From contig CAYMDP010000041.1 in assembly GCA_964389375.1 (NCBI GenBank), forward strand, positions 1 to 25,079: 25,079 nucleotides of DNA. Reading direction: 5' to 3'. The DNA is from CAYMDP01 sp964389375. GTDB taxonomy: Bacteria; Bdellovibrionota; Bdellovibrionia; Bdellovibrionales; UBA1609. The translations under genes and the position numbers were made by a program. Under the pieces are notes generated by a model that worked only from the letters and a program-made list of their open reading frames with translations, searched no databases and was not told where the DNA came from. Position 1 is the first letter of the stretch. Each line of letters starts with the position of its first letter. Below, piece by piece: positions 8,166-15,166 of this stretch.

Positions 8166-8180
8166 GGGGGCGGGGGGGGG
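8166..8180 (+). repeat. G-run: five G, C, nine G
   Basis: A 15-nt tract of Gs interrupted by one C lies about 90 nt upstream of the histone-like gene, whose transcript would carry it as C-rich. It stands out against the moderate GC of the surroundings. It may be a real simple repeat or a homopolymer sequencing error. Confidence 0.5.
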
Positions 8181-8327
8181 CTGTGGATCCTGCATGCCTC
8201 CTCGTAGTTCTTCGTCCGGCCTTGAGCCTGATTCTATAAAAGGACAAATTGATTTGTATTTGAGATTGGGCCGCTTGGACTAAGTTTGCCGCAACCTGGC
8301 AAGATGTTTCGAGGACAGGCCCTGGGC

Positions 8328-8355
8328 AAAAAAAAGACCCAGAGTTTCCTCTGGG
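8328..8355 (-). terminator. Rho-independent terminator of the flagellin gene
   Basis: On the minus strand CCCAGAG (8355-8349) pairs with CTCTGGG (8344-8338) across a GAAA tetraloop, followed after TC by eight Ts (8335-8328). It begins 35 nt past the flagellin stop at 8390. This is the cleanest terminator in the window. Confidence 0.9.
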
Positions 8356-8389
8356 CCTAGTCTAGTTCATTACGGATGAAGTGGGACGA

Positions 8390-9223
8390 TTAACCAATTA
8401 GCTTTAAAGCAATTGAGTTCGTTTGGTTTGCTTGGGCGAGAGAGGCTGTGTTGGCTTGAAGCATGATCGAGTTACGAGTTAACTCAGAAGAAGCTTCGGC
8501 TACGTCAGTATCTCGGATTCGACTGTTTGCAGCAGACATGTTCTCTTCGAAAATCAAGAGGTTGTTTACTGTAGAAGTCAGTCGGTTTTGAAGAGCTCCA
8601 AGATTCGAGCGCATTCCGTTGACCGCAACCTGTGCGTTATCAAGGAGGCTCATCGCTTGTTGAGCGCCTTCTTTGTTCGTGTAATCCAAACCATCAAGTT
8701 CCAAAGCGTCTAAGGTCGCAACGTTTACAGATGAATCAAAAGAGATTCTATCTTCGAAATCGTCGTTATAAACACCTACTTGGAAATCGAATACAGGAGT
8801 TGATCCGTCAAGCAACTTAGTTTTTCCCCAAGTTGTAACAGAAGCAATACGCTGTAATTCGCTCTTGAGCTGTTGAATTTCCTTATCGATAAACCCACGC
8901 TCGTTTTCACCAACAGTGTCAGAAGCCGCTTGGATTCCCAACTCACGCATACGTACGATAACGTTTCCGATTTCGTTCAATCCACCTTCAGCGGTTTGAA
9001 CCATCGAGATACCATCGTTTGCGTTTCTGTTTGCTTGGCGCGTTGAGCGAATGTTCGCTTTTAGGTTTTCAGAGATCGCAAGCCCCGCAGCATCGTCGGC
9101 AGACTTGTTGATCCGGCTACCGCTAGAAAGCTTTGCTAAGCTGTCTTGGATTTTGCTTTGGCTTGAAACTAGGTTTCGCTGTGAATTAATCGCAGCAATA
9201 TTTGTTGATACTCGCATTCCCAT
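8390..9223 (-). CDS. fliC: Flagellin
   Basis: The 277-aa product has both conserved flagellin ends: the N-terminal helix region (RVSTNIAAINSQRNL, then LSSGSRINKSADDAAGLAISENL, about 4-60) and the C-terminal helix region (SAANSRIRDTDVAEASSELTRNSI, about 229-253, ending ANQTNSIALKLIG). The variable centre is short (about 140-190), so the filament should lack large surface domains. GGAGG lies 10 nt before the ATG at 9221-9223. No other flagellar genes are adjacent, so this is a stand-alone filament gene. The 508-bp upstream gap and the strong terminator suggest a single-gene transcript. The symbol is generic, because organisms of this type often carry several flagellin copies. Confidence 0.93.
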   Translation of the reverse strand: MGMRVSTNIAAINSQRNLVSSQSKIQDSLAKLSSGSRINKSADDAAGLAISENLKANIRSTRQANRNANDGISMVQTAEGGLNEIGNVIVRMRELGIQAASDTVGENERGFIDKEIQQLKSELQRIASVTTWGKTKLLDGSTPVFDFQVGVYNDDFEDRISFDSSVNVATLDALELDGLDYTNKEGAQQAMSLLDNAQVAVNGMRSNLGALQNRLTSTVNNLLIFEENMSAANSRIRDTDVAEASSELTRNSIMLQANTASLAQANQTNSIALKLIG

Positions 9224-9229
9224 AAATAA

Positions 9230-9250
9230 TTATCCTCCGTCAAATTTCAT
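9230..9250 (-). CDS. Possible six-codon leader ORF upstream of flagellin
   Basis: On the minus strand AAGGAGG is followed after 10 nt by ATG and the codons for MKFDGG, then TAA at 9230-9232. The codons for Gly-Gly form part of the flagellin ribosome site itself, so a ribosome on this frame would cover the flagellin Shine-Dalgarno. The 10-nt spacing equals that of the flagellin gene. It may be chance; only the layout supports it. Confidence 0.3.
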   Translation of the reverse strand: MKFDGG

Positions 9251-9304
9251 TTAATATATTCCTCCTTGTGATTTCCCAAGAATTTGGGGTGGCATCCGAG
9301 CCGG

Positions 9305-9331
9305 TTAAGTTTTAGTACCCACTAAACTTAA
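9305..9331. repeat. Hairpin in the flagellin leader region
   Basis: TTAAGTTTTAGT (9305-9316) and ACTAAACTTAA (9321-9331) form an 11-bp stem with one bulged T and a 4-nt loop. It lies about 85 nt upstream of the flagellin start, so it may fold in the mRNA leader or act as a protein site. Confidence 0.45.
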
Positions 9332-9427
9332 AAAAGTATTCCTTGTACGTTGTCTTCGTCTTCCTTGAATCCTCCTTTCGCATGACCCCTCAACTGTTTC
9401 TTCATTGGGCCAATTTCGGTTACTCTT

Positions 9428-9472
9428 CCTGTGAAGAGACAACGAAGAATTTATCTTCGCGCTGCTCACAGG
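9428..9472. repeat. Nested inverted repeat upstream of flagellin
   Basis: The outer arms CCTGTGA (9428-9434) and TCACAGG (9466-9472) enclose the inner arms CGAAGA (9443-9448) and TCTTCG (9454-9459). On the plus strand the structure is followed by GGAATTTTT, which resembles a terminator, yet no plus-strand gene ends here. It could belong to the flagellin leader, an operator or an unrecognised small RNA. Confidence 0.4.
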
Positions 9473-9731
9473 GAATTTTTCGGGACTTGCATCGGAATCT
9501 TGACAGGACGTCAGGCTAATTTGGACCTTTAACTTAAAAACTTAGCCCTTTGGTAAGTCGGGTCTGATAGACCAAAGCAAAGATTCCAAGACGTAGATCC
9601 GATCAAAATCCGATTCGTCTAGTCTTGTTCTCGACGCGACTCCAGTCTGTATTTATTTTTTGAAACAACCGGAAAGCCTCATCGCTTATACAGTTTGGGG
9701 ATTCGTGATCCGGATTTTTCTTTTCGTTGAA

Positions 9732-10670
9732 TTATAGAGTTTTTAGAAAAGAAAGTATTTTTTCAGAGGTCCATTCCGGATCATCTTCCTGAAGATGGTG
9801 GCCAGCAAGGGCCAGTGTTTCGAGCTGGGCCTTGGGTAAAATCCGAACGAGGTCCTCAACAACCTTGACCGGGACTAATCGGTCTTGCCGTCCATACAGA
9901 ACCAGCACTGGTATTTTAAGACTTTCAAACAAGGCGGGCATTCTGCGATCTCTTAGGACCTGAGTTGCAGCTAAAAAGTTTGCGACATTTCTTGAGTTTG
10001 AGGAATAAGGACGGTGGTAGTGGGCAAGATCTAAGTCTGTCACCGGGGTGGTTCCGGCTCTCACTCGCTTTAAGGCGTGTTTGATAAACCAAGTTCCCAC
10101 GACCGGCTTCAAGATCGGGTGAAAATAAGAAAGCCAAGCCAATGGAAGGGGGGTAAGCTTGGGAGAGGTTGCAGGAGCTAGTGCGATCAGGCCCCTGCAA
10201 TTCCCTTCGTCTAATTGAGCCAGTCTTAAGGCGATAGCGCCTCCCATGGAGCTTCCAATCAAAACGTAGTTTTTTAAGCCTTGCTCGTGAATAAAATCTT
10301 TAAGCAAACTGGAAATACCATCGAGGCTCCATTTTTTTTCCAAGACGGGACTTAAGCCGAAGCCAGGAAGATCCAATACGAAGACTCGGTACTTATTGAT
10401 AAGAAGAGGCCAAAGCAAACTCCAGCTATAAGAAGAAGCGCCTATGCCATGAAGAAAGATCAAAGCTGGGCCACTGCCACCTTCGCCCCAATGTATCTCC
10501 TGGCCCTGAAGCTTTGTTTGCTTCCACTCAAGTTCTGTAAAACTTTTGAGCTTCAGAATGGATCCAATGGTCCTTTTGCCTCGGACTAGGATCAGAATCA
10601 GCAGGGCTACTAAAAATAGGCCGAGGCCGAAAAAAATATTGTCTAAGCTGAGCTTGGTGAATTGGGGCAT
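9732..10670 (-). CDS. Membrane-anchored alpha/beta hydrolase
   Basis: The product of about 312 aa has one N-terminal membrane helix (about 10-30, LDNIFFGLGLFLVALLILILV) and then an alpha/beta-hydrolase fold. Visible elements are the oxyanion-hole HGIGAS (75-80), the nucleophile elbow GSSMGG with Ser142, the acid Asp264 (YGRQDRLVP) and the base His292 (AGHH), numbered from a GTG one codon before the ATG. The triad is complete, so it should be an active esterase, lipase or C-C hydrolase; the substrate cannot be told. I prefer ATG 10668-10670; GTG 10671-10673 is the alternative. It lies 65 bp after the small four-Cys gene on the same strand and may share its transcript. Confidence 0.82.
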   Translation of the reverse strand: MPQFTKLSLDNIFFGLGLFLVALLILILVRGKRTIGSILKLKSFTELEWKQTKLQGQEIHWGEGGSGPALIFLHGIGASSYSWSLLWPLLINKYRVFVLDLPGFGLSPVLEKKWSLDGISSLLKDFIHEQGLKNYVLIGSSMGGAIALRLAQLDEGNCRGLIALAPATSPKLTPLPLAWLSYFHPILKPVVGTWFIKHALKRVRAGTTPVTDLDLAHYHRPYSSNSRNVANFLAATQVLRDRRMPALFESLKIPVLVLYGRQDRLVPVKVVEDLVRILPKAQLETLALAGHHLQEDDPEWTSEKILSFLKTL

Positions 10671-10735
10671 CACAAAATCTTAAGCCTTATTGAAGCAAAA
10701 TCCGCCGAAGGGGATATTCAAAACCAACTTAAATT

Positions 10736-10987
10736 CTAGTCGATCTCGAGAAAACGACAATAGGCAATTCGGCCTGTCAGATTATAAAGTCGGTCTTGAT
10801 TTTCCTTCAGATGGTGTTCGGCAAGATAGCCAATCGTGCATTCCTTTTGATCACTGTCGAAATGGCTGCATTGTTCGCAATAATAAATCATATCCAGATG
10901 AAGAAAATCAGTGGGGTTGACCCGGTCCAAAATCAGGCTTCTTCTAGAGGACGAAATTGAGGTCTTTGAATTTCCAGAATCCGACAT
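10736..10987 (-). CDS. Small four-cysteine protein of unknown function
   Basis: The 83-aa product starts at ATG 10985-10987; AAGGAG lies 8 nt upstream, so a TTG two codons earlier is not needed. The N-terminal 15 residues are Ser-rich and probably disordered. The core has four cysteines in the pattern C37-x2-C40-x9-C50-x26-C77 (YYCEQCSHFD, KECTIGY, AYCRFLEID), typical of a zinc or iron-sulfur site. There is no signal peptide, so it is probably cytoplasmic. I do not recognise a named family, though the aromatic-rich core looks conserved. It is transcribed away from clpB and toward the hydrolase gene. Confidence 0.65.
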   Translation of the reverse strand: MSDSGNSKTSISSSRRSLILDRVNPTDFLHLDMIYYCEQCSHFDSDQKECTIGYLAEHHLKENQDRLYNLTGRIAYCRFLEID

Positions 10988-11084
10988 TGACAAAGCTCCT
11001 TAAAGCCTCAGATTTAAAGCTAAGAGAGGCTAGTGGTTAACACAGCAAAGAGGCTGTTTCAATCAATTGGCTTGTCTAGGGTCC

Positions 11085-11143
11085 CTTAAAATGGGCCTTG
11101 TACATTCATCGGCCAGAACAAGGGGTTTAATGGCCCCATTAAG
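11085..11143 (+). promoter_or_regulatory. Imperfect inverted repeat in the clpB upstream region
   Basis: CTTAAAATGGGCC (11085-11097) and GGCCCCATTAAG (11132-11143) pair with small bulges. Inside them CCTTGT (11096-11101) and ACAAGG (11118-11123) offer a second pairing. The structure ends 37 nt before the clpB ATG. It could be an operator or a leader hairpin. It is not a CIRCE element (no TTAGCACTC arms). Confidence 0.35.
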
Positions 11144-11180
11144 ATGGATCAGAAAAGACGAATCAGACCAGGGGCTTTAT

Positions 11181-13912
11181 ATGAACTTAGAGAAGCTAAC
11201 CAGAAAATCCCAGGAAGCCCTTCAGGCTGCGGTTGAATTGGCCGAGAGCCGAGGTAATCCCAATCTCGAGCCAGAGCATTTGATTCTTCAAGTTCTGATT
11301 CAGGATGAGGGTATTCCACCCCAGGTGTTAAAGGCTATGTCGAAAGATCCGCGTGGCTTAGCTAAGGATTTGGAGGCTCGTATAGAAGCTCTCCCTCAGG
11401 TTTCTGGAGCTCATCAAAAAGTCGGAGCCAGTGCGGCTTTTCAGCGATTGTTTTCTGAGGCCGAAAAAGAAGCTAAAAATCTTTCGGACTCTTTTGTTTC
11501 AACTGAACACTTTATGTTGAGTGCTTTATCTGGAAATTTTCCCGATTTAAAAAAGATTTTCGAAAAACACAATGTCCGACGACCAGAATTTTTGGAGTAT
11601 TTAATGAATATGCGTGGAGATCAAAAAGTGACAGACGATAATCCGGAAGCAAAATTTGAGAGCCTTAAAAAATACGCCAGAGATCTAACCGAACTCGCAG
11701 AGCAAGGAAAATTAGATCCGGTCATTGGCCGTGACGAAGAAATCCGCAGGGTCATACAAGTTTTGTCTCGACGAACTAAAAATAATCCCGTTTTGATTGG
11801 TGAGCCGGGAGTCGGCAAAACGGCCATCGCCGAGGGGCTCGCTCTTCGTATCGTCAGCGGGGATGTGCCAGAAGTCCTTCAGGATAAAAAGCTTCTGTCC
11901 CTTGATATGGGGGCCCTAATTGCTGGGGCGAAATACCGCGGGGAGTTTGAGGATCGTCTTAAAGCCGTAATCAAGGAAGTTGTCGGTTCGAATGGTCAAG
12001 TCATTTTGTTTATCGATGAAATTCACACATTGGTTGGTGCAGGCAAAACGGATGGGGCTATGGACGCAGGCCAAATTTTAAAGCCGGCCCTGGCTCGCGG
12101 AGAGTTGCGCTGTATCGGTGCAACCACTTTAGATGAATACCGAAAGTACATTGAAAAAGACAAAGCTCTTGAGCGCCGTTTTCAAACTGTCCTGGTCGAC
12201 GAGCCTTCAGTCGAAGACGCCATCACCATTTTGCGTGGCCTTAAAGAAAAATACGAAGTGCACCATGGCGTTCGTATTACCGATTCCGCGATTGTCTCTG
12301 CGGTAAAGCTATCCCACCGTTATATCACCAGTCGATTTTTGCCTGATAAAGCGATTGACCTGATGGATGAAGCGGCCTCTCGGCTAAGCATTGAAATTAC
12401 TAGTGTCCCCGATTCTATCGATGAGCTTCAGCGCCGAAAAACCCACCTGCAGGTTGAGCGTGAGGCCCTAAAAAAAGAAAAGGATGCCTCTGCAAAAGAC
12501 CGACTCCTTTCTGTGGATTCGGAACTTAAAGAACTCGAAGCACAACTGATGACCTTAAGGCAGCGCTGGGAAGCCGAAAAGGCTGAAATCGGATCTTTAA
12601 AGGGCGTAAAACTTGAGATTGAAAACGTCCGACTTGAAATCGAAAGAGCGGAAAGAGAAGGACAATGGGAAAAAGCCGCTCAGCTAAAGTATGGAAGACT
12701 TCCTGAGCTCGAGAAAAAACTAAGTCGGTACAACGAAGATGCCGACTCTCAAAAGTCCGGCGACCGCATGCTCAAAGAAGAAGTCGGCCCGGAAGAGATC
12801 GCCGAAATTGTTTCGAAATGGACCGGAGTTCCCTTAAAGAAAATGCTCGAGTCAGAAACCTCTAAACTTCTTCACATGGAAGATCAATTACGAGAAAGGG
12901 TCGTCGGGCAAGATCACGCCCTTGTCGCAGTATCGGATGCCATCAGAAGAGCACGCGCAGAAATATCTGACCCCAACCGTCCGATTGGAAGCTTTATCTT
13001 CTTGGGCCCAACAGGTGTCGGAAAAACTGAAACCGTTAAGGCCTTGGCCGAGTTGTTATTCGACACTGAGGAAGCCATCACGCGCATCGATATGTCGGAG
13101 TACATGGAAAAACACAGTGTCTCTCGCTTGATCGGAGCACCTCCCGGCTATGTGGGCTACGAAGAAGGTGGCCAGCTGACAGAGCGAGTCCGCAGAAAAC
13201 CTTACTCTGTCGTCTTATTCGATGAAATCGAAAAAGCTCATCCTGATGTTTTTAATATTCTTTNNNNNNNNNNNNNNNNNNNNNNNNNNNNNNNNNNNNN
13301 NNNNNNNNNNNNNNNNNNNNNNNNNNNNNNNNNNNNNNNNNNNNNNNNNNNNNNNNNNNNNNNGTCGTCTTATTCGATGAAATCGAAAAAGCTCATCCTG
13401 ATGTTTTTAATATTCTTTTACAGGTTCTAGATGATGGGCGCCTGACTGACGGTCAAGGCAAGGTCGTGGATTTTAAAAACACTGTTTTAGTGATGACCTC
13501 AAACATTGGCTCCCATGCTTTGATCGATGAAAAACTGTCCGAAGCCAAAAAACACGAAGCCGTAATGGAGACTCTAAGAAAAAGCTTTAGACCTGAGTTC
13601 TTAAACCGTATCGATGAAACGGTGATTTTCAATAGCCTTGGACAAGAACAGATTTCTGGCATTGTGAAGATTCAGCTCGAAGAAGTCCAAAAGCGCATGC
13701 AGGACAAAAAGATCAAACTCGATTTCGATCCGACGGTTTTAAGTTACCTCGCGAAAAAAGGCTACGATCCAATTTACGGAGCAAGGCCACTCAAGCGAGT
13801 CATTCAAAATGACATTCTGAATCCTTTAGCCAAAGAGATTATTTCCGGCAAGGTGAAGTCGGGGGATCAGGTTAAGATTTCAGCCGACGATCTTCGGGTT
13901 CACTTCAGCTAA
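11181..13912 (+). CDS. clpB: ATP-dependent disaggregase ClpB (interrupted by an assembly gap)
   Basis: The start is ATG 11181, with AGGGG 6 nt upstream; in-frame ATGs before it precede the conserved start MNLEKLTRKSQ. Domains: Clp-N repeats (about 1-145), first AAA+ with Walker A GEPGVGKT (207-214) and Walker B FIDE (277-280), the coiled-coil M domain (about 405-530), and second AAA+ with GPTGVGKT (609-616). After the gap come sensor and C-terminal parts (MTSNIGS, FRPEFLNRIDE, YGARPLKRVIQ). ClpB works with DnaK to dissolve protein aggregates. A run of 100 Ns (13264-13363) sits between two identical 55-bp copies. Removing one copy and the Ns (155 nt) leaves one open frame of 858 aa, the normal ClpB length. 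The gene is therefore almost surely intact. Confidence 0.95.
13209..13263 (+). repeat. 55-bp copy left of the assembly gap
   Basis: This segment of clpB (starting GTCGTCTTATTCGATG) is identical to 13364-13418 on the other side of the Ns. Two contig ends sharing exactly 55 bp is what unmerged k-mer overlap in a de Bruijn assembly looks like. Confidence 0.95.
13264..13363. other. Assembly gap, 100 Ns
   Basis: Exactly 100 Ns, a conventional placeholder for a gap of unknown size. Because the flanks overlap by 55 bp, the true gap is probably negative: no sequence is missing. Confidence 0.95.
13364..13418 (+). repeat. 55-bp copy right of the assembly gap
   Basis: Identical to 13209-13263; it continues into TACAGGTTCTAG, which reads LQVLDDGRLTD in the expected clpB frame once the copies are merged. 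Confidence 0.95.
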
Positions 13913-13922
13913 GGGCTTTTCT

Positions 13923-14054
13923 GAATCCACGCTTCCGATTTCGTCGCAGCTCCTGCTTCGCCGCTGTCACCCTTCGGGTGAGCGCCTCCGGCTCAGCGGA
14001 GGCCCTCCGAAGAAGAGAATAAAAAAGCCTTAAGAAAATCGGAAGCGCAGATTC
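13923..14054. repeat. Compact GC-rich palindromic element between clpB and the kinase-like gene
   Basis: The outer arms at 13923-13941 and 14036-14054 match over 19 positions, with a 12-bp perfect core (CGCTTCCGATTT / AAATCGGAAGCG) plus GAATC/GATTC and two mismatches. Inside are two perfect hairpins: TCACCC-TTC-GGGTGA (13967-13981) and GCCTCCG-GCTCAG-CGGAGGC (13984-14003). A further pair, TAAGGGCTTTT (13910-13920) and AAAAGCCTTA (14023-14032), crosses the outer arms, so the two pairings exclude each other or form a pseudoknot. The core is clearly richer in GC than its surroundings. It fills the convergent 3' gap, so it may end both transcripts; it also resembles dispersed REP/MITE-like repeats. 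Confidence 0.6.
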
Positions 14055-14057
14055 CGC

Positions 14058-14837
14058 TTATTTTAGGAAGTCACAGCGAGGGGCTTCGTCGGAAAGTCGG
14101 CGAAAATCTCGAACGATCTGTCTTAGCGCCGCAAGAATCTCTTGGCCGTCGATGGGAGGCGCGCGGTTTAGCCACTTATCCCACAACATATGCTCACTCA
14201 TTCTAGAGGCCAGAAGAACTCCGCTGGTCCAATCTAATAATACCCACCTGGATCCATCCCAAACGATTTGAGTGAAATTAAAATCCCCAATGTCTTCGAA
14301 GAGGGCCGTTTGAAGTGCAAATTTTTTTAAATTTTCAATAATCGGTTGCTGGCTTGAAGCCGCGGGCAAAAGACTTCTTTGAAGGGCAGTTTCTAAATCA
14401 AACTGAACCGAGATTTTTTCTAACAAAATATACTGAACTGTATTTCCCGCTTTCCCAACTTCCGAAATCATTGGAATCGGAAGGGCCAAGTCCAGCAACT
14501 CCTTGTGGGTTTCAGCGTATAGCTTTAAAAATCCCAAATTTTTCCAGTTCTTATTGTAGTAAGGGCTGGCCAAGCGAATCGCATGACCCGTGCTAGTTTC
14601 AAAAATAAAGGTGGATTGTCCCTCACCAATAAAAGCAGTTAACTCGACAACTTTTCCATTCGAGAAGCGGACCTTGCCTTTACCATTGGCTTTTAGTTTT
14701 TTAATTGTTTCATGGTAGTCCCAGCGCGGGTTAGGGCCATCGAAAAGCTCATAGACCTTTGCCGCCCGAACTGAGCTGGCGGAAAAGATGATAAAAGCTA
14801 ATAAGAGACTTCGAAAAGTGAGTGTCATTCTCCGCAA
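14058..14837 (-). CDS. Exported protein with a degenerate kinase-like fold
   Basis: The 259-aa product has a signal peptide (about 1-25, core LLLAFIIFSASS, ending SVRA). The mature part follows the order of protein or aminoglycoside kinases: a glycine-loop-like segment (FIGEGQSTFIFE, 69-80); AIRLA (86-90), with Arg where VAIK kinases have Lys; a hinge-like LLEKI (138-142); a catalytic-loop-like IGDFNFTQIV (183-192), where Asp185 fits the catalytic base but Gln190 stands at the usual Asn; and LLDW (200-203), where Asp202 fits the metal ligand. I infer a kinase-related domain exported to the periplasm or beyond, possibly a pseudokinase. The start is TTG 14835-14837 or ATG 14826-14828; an in-frame stop lies just upstream. 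It stands alone, convergent with clpB. Confidence 0.6.
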   Translation of the reverse strand: MRRMTLTFRSLLLAFIIFSASSVRAAKVYELFDGPNPRWDYHETIKKLKANGKGKVRFSNGKVVELTAFIGEGQSTFIFETSTGHAIRLASPYYNKNWKNLGFLKLYAETHKELLDLALPIPMISEVGKAGNTVQYILLEKISVQFDLETALQRSLLPAASSQQPIIENLKKFALQTALFEDIGDFNFTQIVWDGSRWVLLDWTSGVLLASRMSEHMLWDKWLNRAPPIDGQEILAALRQIVRDFRRLSDEAPRCDFLK

Positions 14838-14978
14838 GAGCTACAAGATCCGCGCCACAGGAAGGCTTTAAATCCACATAAAGCACTGAAAGCAGGTCTG
14901 TTTTTAAGACTGGGCGGGGAACATCCCCCTTAGCCAAGGTTTAAGTGTTTGAAATCCCTACTTTTTATAGTCCTTACC

Positions 14979-15007
14979 TTGCGAAAATTGGGCTTTCGCG
15001 TTAGATT
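14979..15007 (+). promoter_or_regulatory. Candidate sigma-70-type promoter for the riboflavin gene cluster
   Basis: TTGCGA (14979-14984) and TAGATT (15002-15007) are 17 nt apart. This would give a leader of about 150 nt before ribE. A short inverted repeat (GCGAAA / TTTCGC, 14981-14999) overlaps the spacer. Prediction by eye. Confidence 0.4.
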
Positions 15008-15095
15008 CCGGCCGAACTTCAGGCTCGCAGTTCTTTGGTCAGTTTTTTTATGGCTTAAACGGCCATGAAAAATCTCCCTGAACTGCCACAATATG

Positions 15096-15148
15096 ATCAC
15101 TGTGATGACTCAGAATTGTCGCAGAATTGTTGAGAGCCGACAATTTTT
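15096..15148 (+). promoter_or_regulatory. Palindrome, tandem repeat and hairpin in the ribE leader
   Basis: ATCAC-T-GTGAT (15096-15106) is a perfect short palindrome. It is followed by CAGAATTGTCG (15111-15121) and CAGAATTGTTG (15122-15132), an 11-bp tandem repeat with one change. The second copy's AATTGT (15125-15130) pairs with ACAATT (15140-15145), followed by TTT, like a weak attenuator just before the ribE start at 15167. Confidence 0.3.
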
Positions 15149-15166
15149 GAACAAGAAATGGGATAG

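Larger units (their letters stand above)
8079..8389. other. Intergenic region, 311 bp
   Basis: This gap holds the upstream region of the histone-like gene (minus strand, near 8079-8200), an unusual G-run (8166-8180) and the flagellin terminator (8328-8355). I see no further gene and no confident promoter. Confidence 0.6.
9224..9731. other. Long intergenic region upstream of flagellin, 508 bp
   Basis: This gap must hold the flagellin promoter (minus strand). I found no good match to the sigma-28 (TAAA / GCCGATAA) or sigma-54 (GG / GC) consensus by eye. It contains three GGAGG-like motifs on the minus strand (9234-9238, 9261-9265, 9371-9375), a six-codon reading frame (9230-9250) and two hairpins (9305-9331, 9428-9472). 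No other gene is supported. Confidence 0.6.
14838..15166. other. Divergent intergenic region upstream of ribE, 329 bp
   Basis: This gap separates the kinase-like gene (minus) from the riboflavin genes (plus). It holds a candidate promoter (14979-15007), a short palindrome (15096-15106), and a tandem 11-bp repeat with a hairpin close to the ribE start. I see no FMN riboswitch (RFN) core and no convincing extra gene. Confidence 0.55.

Noticed and set aside
8297..8311. TGGCAAGATGTTTCG as a sigma-54 promoter
   Set aside because: It lacks the conserved GC of the -12 element and no gene starts at a suitable distance downstream.
11134..11141. CCCCATTA as a heat-shock sigma factor -10 element for clpB
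   Set aside because: No CTTGAA-like -35 element is found at the proper distance upstream.
13209..13418. ClpB as a frameshifted pseudogene or a gene with an internal tandem duplication
   Set aside because: The two 55-bp copies flank exactly 100 Ns, and merging them restores a full-length frame, so an assembly artefact explains everything.
15065..15133. 22-codon plus-strand frame in the ribE leader as a leader peptide
   Set aside because: No Shine-Dalgarno precedes its ATG and its residues show no regulatory codon pattern.
14838..15166. FMN riboswitch upstream of ribE
   Set aside because: I looked for the conserved RFN core segments (such as the GGGGCAG and CCGACCGG-type blocks) and did not see them.
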